Assembly (NCBI GenBank): GCA_037126765.1
Contig: JBBCBC010000001.1
Coordinates: 29,558,804 to 29,622,803 of the forward strand
DNA from: Stenogyne calaminthoides
Lineage: Eukaryota; Streptophyta; Magnoliopsida; Lamiales; Lamiaceae
DNA: 64,000 nt
Direction of reading: 5' to 3'
Notes under the pieces: model-generated
What the model was told of the DNA's origin: nothing
Seen by the model: only the letters and a program-made list of their open reading frames with translations
The model's database searches: none
Part shown: positions 22,101 to 32,451 of the stretch, in pieces
How positions within the stretch are numbered: the first letter of the stretch is position 1
Layout of the letters: every line of letters begins with the position of its first letter
Made by a program: the position numbers and the translations under genes

Positions 22101-22831
22101 CCAATCAGAAATAATACAGGGCTCTCATTGGATCTCTACTATACCTGATTGCCAGCGGACCAGATATAACTTTTGCAATAGGTGTATGTGCCAGATTTTA
22201 GGCAAATCCAATGCAAAGCCACCTGGAAGCAGCTAAGCGGATTCTTAAGTATCTGAAGGGGACAGTAAACCTTGGTTTATTTTACCCATCAGATGATAAT
22301 CTAGAGCTTAGTGGGTATTCTGATTCTGATTATGGAGGTTGCAAAATTGACAGGAAGTCAACCTCAGGTACATGTTAATTTTTAGGTAGTAAACTGATCT
22401 CTTAGTTTTCAAAGAAGCAGACATCAGTTGCGACATCTACTACTGAAGCAGAATATATGGCTGCAGGAAGTTGTTGTTCCCAACTGCTCTGGCTAAGTCA
22501 GCAGCTGAGGGATTACAACATTGTAGCTAAGAACATACCTATATTCTGTGACAGTAATAGTCCTATTGCAATTACTCAGAATCCAGTTCTACATACAAGA
22601 TGCAAGCATGTGGATGTCAGACATCATTTTATAAGAGATCATGTTGAAAAGAAGAATATCATAATGGAAAAGATCCATACTGATAAGCAGAAAGCTGATA
22701 TTTTAACCAAGCCACTAGCTGAGGTCAGATTCAGAGAATTATGCAATGAGCTAGGACTTCTGGATCTCGGAAAAAGTGCACCAGAAATGTTTGGTGGACT
22801 GGTCTCCAGAACTAGTTGGTTAAGAGACTAA
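19188..22831 (+). pseudogene. pol: Copia-A pol, broken by stops and frameshifts
   Basis: Domains are in copia order. Protease, with an intact D-S-G active site, lies near 19490-19520. The GAG-pre-integrase and zinc-binding HHCC region is at about 19850-20010 (HKRMSHLNF ... CVTCQKGK), and the integrase core is at 20050-20440 (HMDLFGP, SDKGTEF). Reverse transcriptase is at about 21230-22150, with WVFKNKRDE, QMDVKSAFLNG and the catalytic YVDD near 21830. RNase H is at about 22300-22790. Frameshifts lie near 19430-19490 and 21670. Stops whose former codon can be read from copia-B occur at 20441 (Trp), 22199 (Gln), 22376 (Gln) and 22403 (Trp). All four are C-to-T or G-to-A changes. The element cannot make its own replication enzymes as written. 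Confidence 0.9.
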
Positions 22832-23080
22832 TCAGGTTAAGAGGGATCAGTTGAGTTAGGCATCTCATCTGATCAGAAGATCAGTCAAGGAACTGATAAG
22901 AGAAAGTTTTATCAGATCAGTCAAGGAACTGATCAGAAAAGGTTTTATCAGATCAGTCAAGGAACTGATCAGATTGGTTGTTTCAAACTTTATAAGTCGA
23001 TTTAAGCAAGATTCAACAAGCAAGTTACATAAGTAATATAACTATAATCGCATAAGGTAAAAGAGTCAACACAACAATGG
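22832..23080. repeat. Short tandem repeat after copia-A pol
   Basis: The phrase GATCAGTCAAGGAACTGATM occurs three times between 22879 and 22970, about 40 bp apart, alternating with AAGGTTTTATCA. The region is non-coding. The palindrome CTGATCAG is also frequent in the LTRs of this element. Confidence 0.7.
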
Positions 23081-23397
23081 GTTAAAAGAACTTTCATTGA
23101 TAAAGACCCGGAGGTCAAATTTTCATTACAAGTTACAAGTACAAAAGACCCGGAGGTCAGTACATAAACCCTAAAACCTAAACCCTACAAACCTTGAAGG
23201 GGTGAGAAAGGCCTTGAAATAATCCTAAGGCAGAAGCCCCTAGTCCTAAAATCAATTGGGCTCCCAGCTTTAAATGGACGCGAGTGTCATACATATGGTG
23301 CGGTACACCACATGGACACAAGTGTCACATGTAAATATTGAGTTTTCCAAATCGGGTATTGTCCGATCAAGATCGTATACTAAAACCATATTACATA

Positions 23398-23667
23398 TCA
23401 GATGGAGCCTAGTGATGCTAATTCGTCATCTCGATAGACGCACAAGGCGCATACGGTCAGGAGAAGTGTCTTCTCATTTACGATAGCAGATCCGCCGCCC
23501 CGGTGGTAGAGAAGTTTTGCAATAATCGTATGAGTATTCCTCGATGACGACGAAAGCAGTAATGAGGGAAGCACAGGGTTGATTTGAAAAGCTGAAATCA
23601 TTTGAGCATGGTAAAGGAAGGTTTTTGCCGGAAGTCTCACCGGAATCAAGGGTTCACCGGAATACAT
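23398..23667 (-). CDS. Antisense ORF (89 codons) between copia-A pol and the third gene
   Basis: No family is recognised. The ORF begins MYSGEPLIPVRLPAKTF, has a hydrophobic middle (PVLPSLLLSSSS ... AKLLYHRGGG) and ends DDELASLGSI. What makes it notable is its setting on the minus strand. A TATAAATA box lies 66 nt upstream of the ATG. A ~300-nt trailer carries two AATGAAA-type poly(A) signals (near 23088-23092 and 23124-23129) within repeated GACCTCCGGGTCTTT phrases. Together these look like a complete small RNA polymerase II gene in the opposite direction to the element. Antisense genes after pol are known in the Tat lineage of Ty3/gypsy; one in a copia element would be less expected. The equivalent spacer in copia-B has no such ORF. 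Coding status is unproven. Confidence 0.5.
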   Translation of the reverse strand: MYSGEPLIPVRLPAKTFLYHAQMISAFQINPVLPSLLLSSSSRNTHTIIAKLLYHRGGGSAIVNEKTLLLTVCALCVYRDDELASLGSI

Positions 23668-23732
23668 GGTTTACAAAGCTTAAAGAAGATAAGTATGGTG
23701 AATGGGTTATGTTGTGTATAAATCATTGATCC

Positions 23733-23740
23733 TATTTATA
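23733..23740 (-). promoter_or_regulatory. TATA box of the antisense unit
   Basis: CTATAAATAGG on the minus strand, 66 nt before the antisense ATG. It is placed to start a transcript with a ~35-40-nt leader. This is inferred from sequence only. Confidence 0.5.
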
Positions 23741-23964
23741 GAGGACAAGCAGGGGTGAAAGTGCAAATTTGAATTCTCAAAGCCTTTCAGAGAAATTGGC
23801 ATCGCAAGGACAGCGCGTAGGAGACACGCGACTGATGATTGGATAAGTTTACGGCATGTGATATCACAAAGTATCCAAACCATCATTGTGAATGTCAAAT
23901 CATGCCAACTTAGGGAATCCAGACGACTTTTTGATTTCCCAAGATTAAGTTTTGGCGGTAGCAC

Positions 23965-24720
23965 TCATCCCAATACTTGACTTGATCAAAGTAGATCATA
24001 TTGGATCAACATAAAACTGATCAGTTAAAATGGGGCATTGTTGGAAAATACTAAGGGATATGCTACCATCAGTAAGGTCAATAAAAATCAGACTGACCAG
24101 ATCAGAGAACAGAACAAGAAGCTTAGATCAAACTCAGACAACAATACTGATCAGAAAAGGGGATATCAGACGCAGGGGGAACAGATCAGTTAAGAAGGAC
24201 AGTGTTGGGAAATAATAAGGATTAGGCAGAAAACTAAGATCAACAGGAATCAATCAGACTTCATGTGGTATTGACTGATTACAATATCAGTCAAACAGAT
24301 ACGCATTTTTGATTCCTCTACTGATTAAATCATTTGTTTTACCTAAACCTTATTCATTTTTACTGTACACTTACTTTTATGACGCATGTCCTGCAGAACA
24401 TTTAATGCGGACGCGAGGAACATGTATTAAATACATTAAATGCATGTTTTTAAATCCAAAAAGTTGCTATCTTTTGTTTTTAACACCGCACGATTTAGAT
24501 CTATCAAATCTGGACCGTTCATCTTAGATTAAGTGATGATTCGGTTACCTTTTTCAAAACCCCTCCTTTTTCCCTCTTATTTCTTAAAAGTTTCATTTAC
24601 ACGATTACACATACACAAAATTTTATCTGCAAATTACTTAAGCGTTCAAAATTTTCTGCAAAACTTCTGCAAATCGATACGTTCTACTTGCTTATTATCT
24701 CTTGCATATCCATATCTGTA
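23965..24720. other. Spacer upstream of the copia-A third gene, promoter-like
   Basis: TGTTGG motifs that resemble the LTR start occur after purine-rich runs at 24039 and 24203. They could be extra polypurine-tract/LTR-like signals or remnants of an old LTR. From 24460 the sequence becomes pyrimidine-rich (CCCCTCCTTTTTCCCTC, then CATTTACACGATTACACATACAC), like a plant 5' untranslated leader. This suggests that the third gene has its own transcript. Confidence 0.4.
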
Positions 24721-27700
24721 ATGGCTTCCAAAGTACTTGCGATTGCAGAGACCGCTCACTCTTCATCCCACGCTTCACCGGAACCCGAAGATCCAATCTT
24801 CCGGGACTTCGCCGATGAAATTATTGAGGAAAGGTGTGTCGATTTCCGGACCACCACAGATCCAGAGTCCCTCGAGATCCTCAAGTTGATTAAGGAGTGA
24901 GGCCTCAAGACCTTTTGCTCAGCAAGTGCTGACTCGGTTTTATTAGATGGTGATTTGGAGTTTCTATACAATCTCTGAAGATCACGAAAGCGTTTTATAT
25001 TTGGAGGTACAGGGTGAACATCTGGAAATAACTGATGACGATCTCATCAGAATCTTCAGTCTCCCTGCACCAGCGAACGACATCATGCCCGACTCTTATT
25101 TTGCTTCTGAAGAGAGCGCAATTATCAGGAATCTTCTTTGACCAGCGGATGCTCATCATACTAAAGGCTTCAAGAAACCCATGTTGAGAAGGAAATACCA
25201 ACTTCTGTTCGATATTGTCCAGAAGGTTATTGTAGGCATCACCTACAGTTTTAATGCGGTTACACAGGAGAAAGCTAGAGTCATGACTGCTATAATCCAA
25301 AACGCAAAGATCAATTGGTTGGGATTCCTGAAGAGGAGATTATTGGAAGAATCTGAGAAATTTGTTGTGAAGAATGGAAAAGTGGTTCTTTCATCAAAGA
25401 TCACTCTTCTCCATAAGGTTTCTTTGATTCTAATAGACCTGATGAGAAATAGGGATTGGAGTGAAGACGAGATGATTCCTTATAAGCTTGCTCACAAGAA
25501 AATGTTGCTCATCAACCGTCAGCTGCCTGGCCTACCTGATGATGATGATGAACCTGCTGTTAAACCAGCACTGGAAGTTAAAAGGGCAGGAAAAGGTGGT
25601 CAGAAGAGGAAGACAACCTCCAGGAAGCCTGAGAAGGGAGTTGTCATCAAAGAACCAGTAGGCAAGAAATCTAAGTCTACATCTGCTGCTGAAGTTGCTG
25701 GAAAAGGGAAGAAGAAAGCTATTCTGGTGGATGAGTCATCTGACTCAGATGATGATCACATCATCCTCAGCCAACTTCCTCCCAGAGGAACTGCTCATGC
25801 CGCTCATACATCCAAGTCTCCGCTTTCGGACGAGCCCTTTACAAAGACCACTTTCGATTCACAGCAAGATCCATCGAATCTGAGCACATGGATACTTCTG
25901 ATCATCAGATTCCAGATCCTCAACCCACTTCTACTAGGCCTTTCTCTCCTTCTCTATCGCCCGTGCCTGAACAAGAAACACTCTCATTTATTGAGAAAAT
26001 CATCCGACGGCGCTTAGAGAAAATGCTCGAGGATAGATATCCTGAGTTGGCCCTTAGTGCAAAAGCCAAGGCCACCGTTCTCGATGTTCTCACCTGGAGA
26101 GATATCCTTTTAAAGAAATTTGAAGATTTTGGAACAGTGGTGGAGCAGAAAGGTGGAGTTCGTTCCTTTTACGGATTATGAATTTGGAGATCGAAAGATC
26201 ATTTGGAGTGGGAGACCGCTCGAGGCGATTTCGGATGATGCGATTCTTTGGACTAATTACTCGACAGCTGGGACTACCAGATACCCCCATGCACAGAGAA
26301 ATGACCCACAAGATGGTCAAATACAGTCGAGTGATGCAGCAAATGAAGGTTTCTGTTATTACTGAAGAACTTGTTGTTGTCGGCTCGATCGAGATTGAAG
26401 AGATATTTGAAATAGGGCCTGACACTGAACAAATAGCAAAAGAGATGATAATTATTGAGGAACCCGAAGAAGTTGCCGATGAAGCTGTTGTGGGCGATGC
26501 GGCACAATCCCCATCAGCTGAGGCTCAATATGCCGAGAATGTGATTGACTTGACTGCTGGAGGAAGTCAAATAGAGGAGATGGAAGTGGGAGCTCCTTCG
26601 ACTTCAGCAGATCAGGTAACACATATTTTACAAACTTCTCCTGAATTTGAAGCAAATCTGATGAAGTACATTAAGAACTCCTTTAGAGCGAACATGGCTC
26701 AAATGTTTCGTGATGATGTGAGCTTATTTGTACCAAGACAACTGGAGAAGGCCATCAGAACTGAACGTGAACTTGTATCCTCTCACTGCACCTGAATTTC
26801 TGAAGAATTGAGAGATACAACAGCTGATAAGATGGTGGAGGTAAATGAGAAGCTGGCCAAGATTGAGGAGACCAGAAATCAGCAGTTCACTCTGATGATG
26901 ATCGAGAAGATGGCAGAATTGACCAGATTACAAAAATATCTTGTTGGTGCTGCGACCAGAGTCAATTCTGCTGCTGATAAGTTTGAGAATCTGTTCGACA
27001 AAGTCAGTCCAATTGTGGATAAAGCTCATTCTTCCATGCTGACCGTGATCAAACAAGTAAGCCCTTCTGGTGACTCTTCTGCCCTGGATATTCTGAAGAA
27101 AAATCTATCTAAGCAGATTGGTGACCTCGGCTCTGAGCTGAAAGCTCTTTTTGAGGGAACCAAAAAGGGGGAAGAAGAGAAGAATGCTGAGAAGGATGTT
27201 GATACCATCCAACGGCTAAATCAGGTGGAAAATTATTTAGCAGGGATCCAGATAACTCTGGAACAGAAGAGATTAAAGAAAGATGCAAAGACTGCTGCAG
27301 AATTAGAAGAAGTCATTTCTTCATCATCCACTGAGTCAGCTGAGCATGCCAAGAAAACAAAGAGACCAGCTGTTGTCCCTGCTAAGAAAAATAAATCTTC
27401 AGAAGCAGAGATCAGAAAAGCAGAAGAACTGAAGAAGGCGGAGCTGGATAGACAGAAAAGAATGGAAGAAGCTGCAAGCCTTGACAAGACTTATCACATG
27501 AGGAAAAGGAAAGGGCTTGTTGCTGAATCCGGAGAAGGCGCACATGTAACAGAGCCAATTCTTCCTGCTGATGTAGGTGTCATTGTAAAGCCGGACAGAA
27601 ATATGGCCAGGGAATGACATCTGATCAAAGGGGAATGGTACATCTCAGCCCACATCAATCAAGTAATTCCAACCAACGTGGATAAAGATGAAATATTTAG

Positions 27701-27962
27701 GGATTGGTTGAATAACAAGCATCCAGCTTTCTACAACAACATCACGAGAGAAGCCAAGAAGCTGAGTTGCATCCCAATAGCTCCAGAAGTTGAAGTCATG
27801 GATTACAAGAAGACTTCAGATGGGAAGATTGACAAGATAGCCTTCAATGCAGTACTCAACAAGTGTCTTGCACAAGATGACATCCTTGAAGAAAGTAGAG
27901 TTGCAGATGTCAAGGCAAGGTTGTTCGAGATATGTGTTGTTCCGGAGGAAGAGAGATTTTGA
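24721..27962 (+). pseudogene. Copia-A third gene (post-pol ORF), broken
   Basis: The start ATGGCTTCC lies behind a pyrimidine-rich leader. Pieces in three frames together span about 1,080 codons. An N-terminal domain (25181-25500: MLRRKYQLLFDIVQKVIVG ... VVKNGKVVLSSKITLLHKV) matches the copia-B ORF at 58600-58450. A Lys-rich region with an acidic ESSDSDDDH box follows. Next comes a segment with DRYPEL (about 26020-26050, shared with copia-B), then a long coiled coil (26808-27300). A C-terminal domain ends VVPEEERF. Stops or shifts lie near 24898, 24970, 25140, 26000-26180, 26795 and 27617. The position is that of the so-called envelope-like gene of Sireviruses, but no signal peptide or membrane segment is visible. 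The function is unknown. Confidence 0.7.
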
Positions 27963-28149
27963 ATCAGAAGACTTATCCGTGGTAAGATCAGAATAGAATT
28001 TGATGTACTTGTAAAAAAATCATATCTTTAATGAAAATTCTATTTTTTTTAATCTTAAGACAAAATCTTATTGCCTTCTGACTCTCTCTCTCTTTTTTGT
28101 TATGTTTAACTTTGTTCAGCATTCTTTCTGAGAAATGTTTTGGTTCTAT

Positions 28150-28164
28150 CAAAAAGGGGGAAAT
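28150..28164 (+). promoter_or_regulatory. Polypurine tract of copia-A
   Basis: AAAAAGGGGGAAAT directly before the 3' LTR start. It primes plus-strand synthesis. The same sequence in reverse complement precedes the LTRs of copia-B and both minimal elements. Confidence 0.9.
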
Positions 28165-29665
28165 TGTTGGGAAATTTATAGTTTTGATGGATGTTCCAAA
28201 ACAGTTGTAATAGGACCAGTCGAACATGTTAGTCGACTAATGATATGATAGGAAACCAGCTGAACATGTTAGACAGCTGATGTATTAGACTAGGTCTTTC
28301 TTAAAGAAGAACTCAAGATGCACAAGTCAAGTGAAGATCAGTAGCGAAGATCAGCAGAGCGATGATCAGTAGCAAGATCAGCAGCTGAAGATCAGTAGCG
28401 GATTTCAAAAGACTTTACTTGAAGACCAGAAGACCTACTCTATGAAGACATCAGCAGAGTCTACTGGTTGAAGCTAAGACAACCATATCAGTAGACTCAA
28501 GGCAACTGATCAGTGGATGTAGTGATCAGTTCAGGCCAAGTCAGCAGGATGATAAGCTTAACTACTTATCATAAACATATGGGGTAAACCAGACCAGAAG
28601 AATGTCAAAATTAGTTGGTGAACAAACACTGAAATGCTGTACTTATTAACCAATGAGAAAATGACACGTATGAACAAGTTGACAATGCGGGATTCGGCGC
28701 TGCATAGTCAAACGACTAGAAAGTACAACTATTCACGCTTTCGGCCATGCCGCCCCTGAAGTACATCACATCAAATCCTGCATCCTACCAAATATAGCCG
28801 AAAATTCAAATTGCTCTCCAACGGCTCTTTGATTTCGAGGTCTATAAATATGGGATTGCTCTTCAGAGTGAAAATACGGAAATTATCAAGAAGCTCATAC
28901 TATAGTAATATTTCCGCACGAAGAACACAAACTTGAAGATTATTTCTAAGTGTTCATCCCATTGTTCTTAGCATAGAAATCTCATCCTCTAGCTTTAGGA
29001 TACACAAATACTAGGATAGATTTCCAGTTGGAACAACAACAAACCATACCCAAACCCAAAGTTAGGTTAAGTTTGTTTAGCAAGATTTCAGACTAGGGTT
29101 TCTAGTTCTGATTTCTGGGATCGGTTGAGTGAGAACTCTATAAATATCTGTTGGTTGTAATGTGTTGGACTAACACAATAAACTAAGTCCAAGTAGGTTA
29201 AGTTGGTGCCCCTTGTGATAGGGAAGAGTGGACGTAGGACTGGTTGTCCGAACCACTATAAATCTTGTGTGCATTTATCTGCTATTAACTGCTTTACACT
29301 ATTGCACACGACTTTGCTTAAAATCTCATACATATTCTGAGTTAGGATCAGTTTGCTTCAAGCAACTGATCTGATCAGTTTGACTCCTTGGTCAGCTGAT
29401 TGAAAACAGACTTCAGAATCTGATTTGTTAAAACTGGTTTTTCACACGGGTATAAACTAGCTTCCGCACAATCAGTTAAACTGATAGACACCGAACTGAT
29501 CGGCCATCAGGCGATCAGTAAGTTGGATATCAGTCCAAACTGGCTCACTCGCACTCTGAACACGAAACATGTTTTCACTCCTGATCCGCACGAAAAGTTT
29601 TTCAGAAGTCTATTCACCCCTCCCCTCTAGACTTCTGCCCTCACGAAACCCGTTCGGGACCTACA
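28165..29665 (+). repeat. Copia-A 3' LTR (1501 bp)
   Basis: Partner of 15202-16692. It carries one more GATCAGTAGCGAA repeat in U3. It retains CAG motifs at 28530-28555 where the 5' LTR has CGA/CGG-type sequence. Confidence 0.95.
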
Positions 29666-30208
29666 TATTATATTAGATTAATTCGAAATGTGCATGTTAT
29701 ATATAATAGAAATTATTTGTATACATTAGATATATAGTATTACTTGTATATGCATGTTAAATTCGAAATGTGCTTGTTAGAAATTAGACTAGTTAGATAT
29801 TATAATTGCTAGAATTGTTAGATTGTTGGTTGAATAGGATGAGTTTAAAATAATACAGTCGAAACTCTATCGAAATTATTTGAAAATATTAGATAATATT
29901 ACTTGTATATACATGTTAAATTAGTTTTATAATATTACTTGTATATTCGTGTTAAATTAGTTTTATAGTATTACTTGTATATGCATGTTTAATTAGTTTA
30001 GCTAGTCTAGTTAGAAATTAGACTAGTTAGATATTATAATTGTTAGAATTGTTAGATTGTTGGTTGAATAGGATGGGTTTAAAATAATACAGTCGAAACT
30101 CTGTCGAAATTTAGGCGCGATTTTAATTAATTATTTTAATTAATTAATTAATAGTTTTAATTAAGTAATTTATGTCAAATGACATTCATATTTTTTTATA
30201 TAATGCAG
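29666..30208. repeat. CACTA interior with a ~105-bp duplicated block
   Basis: The block from AGAAATTAGACTAGTTAGAT to ACAGTCGAAACTCT occurs at about 29778-29877 and again at 30010-30108 with few changes. A TACTTGTATATGCATGTT phrase is also repeated. There is no ORF. This is AT-rich sequence leading to a splice acceptor-like TTTTTTTATATAATGCAG just before 30209, so it is probably an intron or leader. Confidence 0.6.
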
Positions 30209-30519
30209 ATGAGTACTACTGGTAGTGGACGTCGCGGCATTGACAGCGGGGGTGGCGGTGGTCAAGGCAAAGGTAGCGGCAGCGGCGGTGGCCGAGGCAA
30301 CGGCGGTGGTCGAGGCGAAGGTAGTGTTCCTAAGAGTACTAGGAGGAAGAGGATCCTTCGACCGACGGTGAACGTGCACCCACCCGCCCCTGCTGGGTCC
30401 AGCTCAGAGAACCCGCCACCGACAGGGACATCTCCAGGAGGGTCGAGCTCAGGTTCGGCCTCTGTTCATCATGGCTCGGCACCCAATGCTCGTTTAACGA
30501 TCGACTTGAGAGCAGGAAA
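30209..30519 (+). CDS. CACTA gene, exon 1: Gly-rich N-terminus
   Basis: From an ATG preceded by a splice acceptor-like TGCAG, the exon encodes MSTTGSGRRGIDSGGGGGQG and further Gly/Arg-rich sequence. A basic STRRKRILRP stretch and a Pro/Ser/Gly-rich linker ending LTIDLRAG follow. It ends at a GTGAGT donor (30520). Gly-rich N-termini are common in plant Transposase_24 (Ptta/En/Spm) proteins, which accompany CACTA transposases. The intron runs to 30611. An alternative ATG two codons upstream (30203) would require no splice there. Confidence 0.6.
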
Positions 30520-30611
30520 GTGAGTTATAATTTACTTTTATTTATTAATTTATTTAGTTATACAGTTAATTATTTAATTATACTTATTAATTTTTTATAT
30601 TGTTGTTTTAG

Positions 30612-30748
30612 CATCATACGGTCACCGAAATTTAGGTCGCCGCTTATAACCACCGGACTACATCTTGCGAGTTGGAATTGCCATGGGGGCCCACAGCTGG
30701 AAAGACGTGCCTGAATCCCACCGCCAACTCTACTTCGACGAGTTTAGG
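30612..30748 (+). pseudogene. CACTA gene, exon 2 fragment
   Basis: It opens in phase with exon 1 (IIRSPKFRSPLITTG) and then changes frame to SWKDVPESHRQLYFDEFR. That is the W-K-x-V-P-x-x-x-R-x-x-x-[WY]-F-x-x-F-[KR] motif characteristic of Transposase_24 proteins. A frameshift around 30660-30685 separates the two. It ends at a GTACGT donor. The next exon is displaced by the three-LTR insertion, which begins 36 bp later. Confidence 0.6.
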
Positions 30749-30784
30749 GTACGTACAATAATTAATTACTAAAAGTATTCATAA

Positions 30785-32201
30785 TGTTGGTCACGAAAAA
30801 CCCGATTTAAAACTCGTAAAATCTCAATGGGAGGTGACTTTAAAATTTTTGCTTCGAATGTGTTATGCAGATTTGCTAAAGTATGTATGACAGTTAATAT
30901 GAAAGCAAATAAGAACACACGTATTTTTACAGTGGTTCGGACTAACTTGTCCTACATCCACTCTTCCCTTCATGGGGCACCAACTTAACCAACAGATATT
31001 TATGGATCTCTCACTCAAAGGGACTTATCTCCCTCACGGGATTGCCTATAGATGTTTAATGAGTTCTCACTCTCTTGGGACTTATCTCCCTCACGAGATC
31101 GCCTATAGATGTTTAATGAGTTCTCACTCTATCGGGACTTATCTCCCTCACGGGATCGCCTATAAACTACCTCACTTAACCACTAATTTTCTTTCTCAAG
31201 AAAGGGTTTGGGTTTGGTGTTATTTCCAACTAGGTGAGATTTTCCTTTACATTGTTTTAGCCTTTAAGCTAAGGATGAGAAAATCTCTCTAAGCTTATGA
31301 TATAACATTTATGCTCAGATATAATGAAGAACACTCTTGGGTAAATTTGGATATTTAATGCTCTGTGTTCTTGAATGGAGATGCTTGAATATTTGGCTTT
31401 AATCTTCACTTTTAAAGATCCTCCATTATCTTCTCTTCTTTTGAAGATAGTGCAATGTATTTATAGTGTGGATTTGAATATTACCGTTGGAGAGTAAATT
31501 CAAATCCATACTAATAGTTTTCGACTTTTTCTTTGTCCTTTTTTTGCCTTTGTTGCTTGCGGCTTTATGTCACATCCATATATGTGTTGTCATCTTCTTA
31601 TTGGCGACTTTTTTGTGTCTTTGATTTTCTTTATTCATCTCGTGTGATTTCTTTGTTCATCTCTTTCGATTTCATCTCGTCTTTGATTTCCTTTGTTCAT
31701 CTCTTATGTTACGATTTTCTTTGTTCATCTCTTACGATTTGACTCTCTTACGATTTTTCTTTGTTCATCTCTTACGATTTCAACTCTCTTACGATTTCCT
31801 TTGTTCATCTCTCTCGATTTTCTTTGTTCATCTCTTACGATTTGGTTCTCTTCGATTTTACTTTCATCTCTTACGATTTGACTCTCTTACGATTTTATTG
31901 TTCATCTCTTACGATTTGCGACTCTCTTACGATTTTCTTTGTTCATCTCTTTCGATTTGACTCTCTTCCGATTTCCTTTGTTCATCTCTCTTGATTTTAC
32001 TGTTCATCTCTTTTGATTTCAGTTTTCTGATTTCTTCTCGCCTGATCTGATCAACTCACCTTCTTATCTTGATGAGTTCCCCCTCAACTTGTTTCCTGTA
32101 AAATAAAACTAAGTCTAGAAACACAAGCTTTCTATACAACTTAGCTTGTCCTATTACAAGGTGTTTTGTCATAATAATCAAAACTAAAATTATCCCAACA
32201 A
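30785..32201 (-). repeat. Minimal element LTR copy 1
   Basis: On the minus strand it holds U3 with GATTTCAG/AGATGAACAG arrays (about 31560-32050) and TATAAATA (about 31459-31466). A block with GGGACTTATCTCCCTCACGG (plus strand) repeated three times follows at 31016-31165. Within 31515-31990 nearly every CTG/CAG found in copy 2 is replaced. ORFs of 62-106 codons here are repeat artefacts. Confidence 0.9.
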
Positions 32202-32451
32202 TTTCCCCCTTTTAGATTTTGATGCAAAAACTAACCAACAACAAAAAAATATATGAGAAAAATGGTGTTAGTTAAACAAGTGAAATGATGAAGAGTGTTG
32301 TATGCATTTAAAAATGATGAGAAGATGATTGTCAACCTCCATGAATTTTATAAAATTTATGCATTAAAAAAATGGGTTTTAAAATAAAAGATCAGTTCAG
32401 GTGGTCACATTAAAAGCTTGTGAACTTTTGAACTCCTGCACTGATACCACT
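32202..32451 (-). other. Internal region 1 of the three-LTR array
   Basis: 250 bp of AT-rich, non-coding sequence with a polypurine-tract complement at 32202-32215 and a primer-site complement (CTGATACCAC) at 32441-32450. It also holds GATCAGTTCAGGTGGTCAC, a phrase shared with the element at 35896-39203. Confidence 0.85.

Larger units (their letters stand above)
15202..29665 (+). mobile_element. Copia-A: Sirevirus-like Ty1/copia retrotransposon, 14.5 kb
   Basis: It is bounded by two LTRs of about 1.5 kb that begin TGTTGGGAAATT and end GGGACCTACA. The 5-bp duplication TATTA flanks it (15197-15201 and 29666-29670). In order it holds: LTR, a primer-binding site TGGTATCAGAGC complementary to initiator Met-tRNA, gag, pol in copia order (protease, integrase, reverse transcriptase, RNase H), an antisense unit, a large third gene, a polypurine tract and a second LTR. 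A third gene after pol, a large gag with a coiled coil and long LTRs are features of the Sirevirus (SIRE/Maximus) lineage. The LTRs differ by only a few percent, yet pol has many lesions. Confidence 0.9.

Noticed and set aside
23707..23964. Minus-strand 85-codon ORF upstream of the antisense unit
   Set aside because: It runs over the proposed TATA box and has no start context or motif. More likely chance.
30972..31292. Repeated 106-codon ORF with THYLPHGIAYRCLMSSHS-like units (also 32639-32959)
   Set aside because: The ORF lies antisense within an LTR and is the translation of a GGGACTTATCTCCCTCACGG repeat. It is destroyed in the third LTR copy.
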